Part shown: one piece after another, positions 6,831 through 9,965 of the stretch
Position numbering within the stretch: position 1 is the stretch's first letter
How the letters are laid out: every line of letters starts with the position of its first letter
Source of the DNA: Bacteroidetes bacterium UBA4408
GTDB taxonomy: Bacteria > Bacteroidota > Bacteroidia > UBA4408
Length of the DNA: 9,965 bases
NCBI GenBank assembly: GCA_002389785.1
Contig: DGQS01000242.1
Span: 1 to 9,965 of the forward strand
Reading direction: 5' to 3'
Notes under the pieces: generated by a model
The model's input: the letters and a program-made list of their open reading frames with translations, nothing else
Databases searched by the model: none
What the model was told of the DNA's origin: nothing
Position numbers and translations under genes: made by a program

Positions 6831-7916
6831 CTATTCGTTCTTTAATTGGCTGATAAACGAGGCTTCTACAGGAAGTGTTAATTGAATTTTTACACCGCCT
6901 GCTGCTTTATTTTCTAAATCAATTTTTCCACCGTGCGCTTCAACAAATCCTTTTACAATTGAAAGGCCTAATCCTACACCACCTGCTTTTGAATTCGGCA
7001 AACGATAAAATTTGTTGAATACATTTTTTATTTCGCCTTCCGGAATACCGGGTCCTGTATCTTCAATGGAAATCAATAATATTTCATTTGAAAATGCAGT
7101 CATTACTCGAACAGTACTTCCCTTTGGAGTATATTGTATTGCGTTGTGAATCAAGTTGTGTAAAACATTTTCAAGTATGCCTGAATCAATTTTTACTAAG
7201 GGAAAATTTTCAGTTGGATTAAAATTAAGTTCATGCTCACACCCTGATTCATTAAATTTTTGAATGACGGTAAATATCAATTCGTTGATGTCGCACCAAT
7301 CTCTTCTAAGTAAAAGTATCCCTGTTTCCAAACGGTTCATGTTTAAAAGATTTTCAACTTGCCTGGTTAGCCGCATACCTGCACTATCAATCTCTTCAAG
7401 TAGTTGATTGTGCTGTTCTTTGGTAAGTTTTACGGTTGAATCCTTTAAAGTGTCTATTGCTGCAATTATTGTTGCTATTGGTGTTCGCATTTCATGACTC
7501 AGCGAGTTCAACAAAGTTGTGTAAAGTTTTAAAGTTTTTTCTTTTTCATCTTTATCTCGTGCTTTCGATTCAGCTTCACGTATTTTAAAAGTAAGAATAG
7601 CATTGATCATAGCTATTACAAAGTACATCAAAAACATCAGTAAGTCTTCAGTTGTACCTACATGAAATGTAAAAATAGGAGGGATAAAGAAAAAGTTCCA
7701 ACTGAGCGCACTTATAAGGGCAGCAAATAAAACCGGTAATCTATCAAACAGACTAGCTAAAAGTGACACACATACTAACAATAACAAGGCAACTAACCTG
7801 TACCCGATAAAATTGGAGGATATAAAACAGACAATAGTGACGAACAACACCAATGACAAACTAATTGCAAATTGCATTGGAAGCCTGTATTGCCTATACG
7901 ATGGAAAGTGATTCAA
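6831..7916 (-). CDS. kdpD: KdpD-like sensor histidine kinase lacking the N-terminal KdpD sensor domain
   Basis: The 361-residue frame contains four closely spaced membrane helices (about 15-33, 38-56, 60-80 and 90-110). The segment around RLPVLFAALISALSWNFFFI (59-78) is the DUF4118 membrane domain of KdpD. The kinase core follows: H-box LSHEMRTPIA with H141, N-box NLIHNAIQYTP with N258, G1 box DTGPGIP (286-292), F-box NKFYRL and G2 box GVGLGLSI (313-320). All catalytic motifs are intact. The KdpD N-terminal ATP-binding and USP-like domains are absent; a split KdpD is common in Bacteroidota. The longest frame starts at a TTG (7916) immediately after an in-frame TAG. An ATG at 7877 would give 348 residues and still keep all helices. 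The -7 box at 7938 leaves about 15 or 54 nt of leader for the two starts. It is co-transcribed with the kdpE-like gene. Confidence 0.88.
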   Translation of the reverse strand: MNHFPSYRQYRLPMQFAISLSLVLFVTIVCFISSNFIGYRLVALLLLVCVSLLASLFDRLPVLFAALISALSWNFFFIPPIFTFHVGTTEDLLMFLMYFVIAMINAILTFKIREAESKARDKDEKEKTLKLYTTLLNSLSHEMRTPIATIIAAIDTLKDSTVKLTKEQHNQLLEEIDSAGMRLTRQVENLLNMNRLETGILLLRRDWCDINELIFTVIQKFNESGCEHELNFNPTENFPLVKIDSGILENVLHNLIHNAIQYTPKGSTVRVMTAFSNEILLISIEDTGPGIPEGEIKNVFNKFYRLPNSKAGGVGLGLSIVKGFVEAHGGKIDLENKAAGGVKIQLTLPVEASFISQLKNE

Positions 7917-7937
7917 CTAGTGAAGGATTTAATACTG

Positions 7938-7945
7938 CAAAGGTA
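7938..7945 (-). promoter_or_regulatory. Putative Bacteroidota -7 box (TACCTTTG) for the kinase-regulator operon
   Basis: TACCTTTG on the minus strand matches TAnnTTTG exactly, 21 nt before the TTG start of the kinase. No clear TTG -33 element is seen at the usual distance, which would fit a promoter needing an activator. It overlaps the left arm of the inverted repeat at 7940-7983. Confidence 0.52.
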
Positions 7946-7983
7946 AATTTATTGGTATAAAGATTTTATAAGGAATTTACCTT
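7940..7983. promoter_or_regulatory. Nested inverted repeats, candidate autoregulatory operator of the KdpDE-like system
   Basis: The outer arms AAGGTAAATT (7940-7949) and AATTTACCTT (7974-7983) are perfect 10-bp inverted copies separated by 24 nt. An inner dyad TATAAA-GAT-TTTATA (7956-7970) is almost concentric with them. The right half reads TTTATA-AGGAA-TTTACC on the plus strand (7965-7981). This is close to the TTTATA-N5-TTTACA direct repeat that I recall as the E. coli KdpE operator. The outer left arm overlaps the -7 box, so binding there could control kinase-regulator expression. Protein binding is inferred. Confidence 0.5.
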
Positions 7984-8092
7984 AAAGCACACCAATTTGA
8001 GAAAGGCAAATTAAAGCTATACATAAAAAACTGATTTTTTCTTTTTCTGTATTCGCTATCGACCTAGGCGCATGATACGCTAATTGATTTTT

Positions 8093-9061
8093 CTAATTAT
8101 TGAATTGGTTAGTTTTACTCAAGCTTAAATTCAATTTAACGATGTGTTGAAATATGTTTTGATGCTTAAAAATTTCTCTTTGCCCATATACAAATGAATG
8201 AGCAGGATCATAAATATGGGTAGGCTCACTTTTTGCCCCGTTTAATTCAATTATTGAAAAATTGCGACCTTCCTCTAAGTCTGCAAGCGAAGTATACCGA
8301 ATATCTAAACGCCCGTAATAAAATCCCGGTATTTCCCGTAACAGCGCATCAAATGTTTGCTCCAGTTTGTTTGTGATATAAATTCTTCCATCAGTAAATT
8401 CAGTACCTCGATTATGATTACCAAATGGGACTAAACATTTTTGCTTTCCGGCCGGAACGATTTCCTTCAAATCATAGTGTTCCTTTAATTTTGTAAGTTG
8501 TAATTCGTAACGTGGATTTTTTCTCAACAATTCTTCCAGTGTATGCACACCATTCCCTTCAACGGTTAAAAATTTTTTTAACGTAATACCGCTTATTTTT
8601 CCCTGTTTTTGATTGGGTAAACGCCAGTAAAATAATCCCAATTCATTTGGATATTCACTGATTTCCTGAATCAAAAAATTTGCTTTAATCTCATGTTGGT
8701 AAGCACACAATTCAGCATTGTTGAAGACTTTCTTCACACCTACACCTCTGCACCCTATGTCCGGCTTCACAATCACAGGGAAGCTAAGTGAATGTTCGTT
8801 CAACAATAAATCAAAATTGACCGTTGCATCCTTATTTATCAATAATGTGTAAGGATACAAACCTTTTGGAAGAAGTTTGTATATTTCATATTTGCTGTCA
8901 CCGTAGAGTCCACCATTTTTTATTGATGGATTAGCGTAAGCATAAAACGAGAGGGAACGAAATTTTAGGGCATACCAGCACCAAGCAATAAAGCTAGGAA
9001 AATACACAAGGTTCACCGGCCAATATTCCCAATGCAGGAGTTTATGTAACCATAGTTTCAT
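8093..9061 (-). CDS. ATP-grasp ligase-like protein with N-terminal hydrophobic segment
   Basis: This 322-residue protein begins with an aromatic, hydrophobic stretch (WEYWPVNLVYFPSFIAWCWY, 11-30) that may anchor it to the inner membrane. The ATP-grasp fold follows: VIVKPDIG with K99 as a nucleotide-contacting Lys, a Gly-rich loop GCRGVGV (103-109), and QE at 132-133. Metal-binding residues are D253 in GRLDIRY and E272/N274 in IIELNGAKSEP. The family would couple ATP hydrolysis, via an acyl-phosphate, to joining a carboxylate with an amine or similar nucleophile. Relatives are often labelled D-alanine-D-alanine ligase, but the divergent N-terminus and the ELNG-SEP ending make true Ddl activity unlikely; the substrate is unknown. 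Its ATG overlaps the NRDE stop (ATGA), implying translational coupling. Confidence 0.82.
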   Translation of the reverse strand: MKLWLHKLLHWEYWPVNLVYFPSFIAWCWYALKFRSLSFYAYANPSIKNGGLYGDSKYEIYKLLPKGLYPYTLLINKDATVNFDLLLNEHSLSFPVIVKPDIGCRGVGVKKVFNNAELCAYQHEIKANFLIQEISEYPNELGLFYWRLPNQKQGKISGITLKKFLTVEGNGVHTLEELLRKNPRYELQLTKLKEHYDLKEIVPAGKQKCLVPFGNHNRGTEFTDGRIYITNKLEQTFDALLREIPGFYYGRLDIRYTSLADLEEGRNFSIIELNGAKSEPTHIYDPAHSFVYGQREIFKHQNIFQHIVKLNLSLSKTNQFNN

Positions 9062-9771
9062 TGAAACATTTCTATCAGTTGTTGTTGTTTATTTTGAAGC
9101 AGATCCATGTGTGTTAGCGTAAACCGGTCGTGTTCGATGACGCATTGAGTAATGTTTTTGGTGAGTAGTTGTTGATTGCGATTGATGATTAAACCATTCA
9201 TTTTATCTTTTATTTGAGTTCCGGTATGGAAGTTTAATAATCCTTTAGAATCAATCGTTCCAGGAGTTGATTCAAGAAATTCTTTGAACCATATTTTCCG
9301 ATTTTCAATGGCAACTTCTTCATAGAGGGTTGCAGACGACCAAATGCGAGGAATAGCTGTATCCAGCTGTATGAGCGATTTTTCCTTTTCATCCCAACGA
9401 AGTTGAAGCAATTCATCGCCGGCAATTGTTATAAGTGTAAAAGGTTCAATTTTATTCAAGTTAATTTGTTCCCAAGCTTCAGCTAACACATCAGCGCTAA
9501 GCAAATCAAGTAAAATTAATCCTCTGCTTCGTTTATAAGGTGGCTGATGTTGATGTTTTTTATCGGCACCGTTGAGCAAGACGAAAGTTCGGCCTAAAGT
9601 ATCTACTGCAAACCAGGTTCCCTGTGCTAAAGGATCCTGAGGAAAGTAAACCGCTTTGTTTTGATAGCGGTGCAAGGCAGGGAATAAAGCAGCCGGCCTG
9701 CTAATGTGTTCGTCACGATTAGAGGTAACAATGGTTTTATTTTCACTTTTGTAATAGGTTACTGTGCACAT
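9058..9771 (-). CDS. NRDE-family protein (TANGO2-like)
   Basis: This 237-residue protein starts MCTVTYY and carries the signature TSNRDEHISRPAA (16-28), followed by QGTWFAVD (50-57), LLNG (65-68) and WSSATLY (144-150). These are the conserved blocks of the NRDE/TANGO2 family, whose fold relates to Ntn hydrolases. If Met1 is removed, Cys2 could act as an N-terminal nucleophile, as in that superfamily; this is inference. The eukaryotic TANGO2 is linked to Golgi organisation, metabolism and haem handling, and the bacterial function is unsettled. No signal peptide is seen, so it is probably cytoplasmic. It overlaps the DinB-like gene by 13 nt upstream and the ATP-grasp gene by 4 nt downstream, so all three are likely one operon. 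Confidence 0.87.
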   Translation of the reverse strand: MCTVTYYKSENKTIVTSNRDEHISRPAALFPALHRYQNKAVYFPQDPLAQGTWFAVDTLGRTFVLLNGADKKHQHQPPYKRSRGLILLDLLSADVLAEAWEQINLNKIEPFTLITIAGDELLQLRWDEKEKSLIQLDTAIPRIWSSATLYEEVAIENRKIWFKEFLESTPGTIDSKGLLNFHTGTQIKDKMNGLIINRNQQLLTKNITQCVIEHDRFTLTHMDLLQNKQQQLIEMFQ

Positions 9772-9965
9772 TGTTTTCTATAGACAAGTGTTGATTTTGC
9801 TACACCATAATCGTCCGGAATTTCATAAATGCCCAAATACTGAAATCCAATTTTTAGCAAAGCTTGGTGGTGAATGCAATGTTCTAAATTATACATTAGT
9901 TCGCGGTAATAATTGGTCTCTATCAGGTTTTCGTTTGCCGACAGCAAAGTGATGAGCTGTATTTT
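9759..9965 (-). CDS. DinB-family (YfiT-like) protein, C-terminal 68 residues; 5' part outside window
   Basis: The frame runs from the TAA at 9759-9761 without a stop to the window edge, so the start lies outside; 68 residues are seen. TNYYRELMYNLEHCIHHQAL, then IPDDYGVAKSTLVYRKQCAQ at the end, matches the C-terminal helix and tail of the Bacteroidota DinB-like four-helix proteins. The EHCIHH stretch supplies metal-binding His residues typical of the fold. DinB/YfiT proteins are metal-dependent and often act as thiol or small-molecule transferases, but most are uncharacterised. A TTG at 9947 is not needed as a start because the frame stays open upstream. The 13-nt overlap with the NRDE start shows tight coupling. 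Confidence 0.75.
   Translation of the reverse strand, partial: KIQLITLLSANENLIETNYYRELMYNLEHCIHHQALLKIGFQYLGIYEIPDDYGVAKSTLVYRKQCAQ

Noticed and set aside
8067..8082. GCG...CGC dyad after the ATP-grasp stop as a terminator
   Set aside because: The stem is only 3 bp and no T-tract follows in the transcription direction.
7917..8092. Remnant of the KdpD N-terminal domain upstream of the kinase
   Set aside because: An in-frame TAG directly precedes the TTG start and the 176-nt gap is too short and shows no Walker-type or USP-like coding remnant.

Overview
The window is AT-rich DNA from a member of the Bacteroidota. Three things point there: a type 9 secretion (T9SS) type A sorting motif at the end of the first gene, two copies of the Bacteroidota promoter -7 box TAnnTTTG in intergenic DNA, and gene families typical of the phylum (bbp2-type porin, Bacteroidota-style TPMT methyltransferase, DinB/NRDE pair). 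Every supported gene lies on the minus strand, so transcription runs from the right end of the window to the left. No RNA genes, insertion sequences or CRISPR arrays were seen.

In transcription order, right to left. (1) 9965-8093: a tight operon holding the 3' end of a DinB-like gene (cut by the window edge), an NRDE/TANGO2-family gene and an ATP-grasp ligase-like gene. The reading frames overlap by 13 and 4 nt. (2) 7916-6094: a KdpD/KdpE-like two-component system. The kinase has only the C-terminal half of classical KdpD (four membrane helices plus kinase core). Its upstream DNA has a good -7 box overlapped by a 10-bp inverted repeat, and inside that a TTTATA-N5-TTTACC arrangement resembling the E. 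coli KdpE operator as I recall it. (3) 6093-5795: a 299-nt gap with several dyad symmetries, including an 18-bp perfect palindrome. (4) 5794-4057: a small uncharacterised gene followed 7 nt later by a bbp2/OmpL-like outer-membrane porin. (5) 4056-3914: a 143-nt gap with a second -7 box and a short inverted repeat. (6) 3913-1: a TPMT-family methyltransferase, a secreted M14 zinc carboxypeptidase-like protein, and a secreted Asp-box (BNR) repeat protein with a T9SS tail cut by the left edge. The gaps between these three genes are 16 and 31 nt.

How the parts may work together. The most coherent hypothesis is a potassium or osmotic-stress module: the KdpDE-like pair autoregulates through its nested operator and may also control the small gene plus porin. 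The kdpFABC pump and the N-terminal KdpD sensor are not in the window. The last three genes look like an envelope or secreted-protein group rather than a pathway. The DinB-NRDE-ATP-grasp set is the least understood part: the overlaps suggest a linked function, but no substrate can be named.
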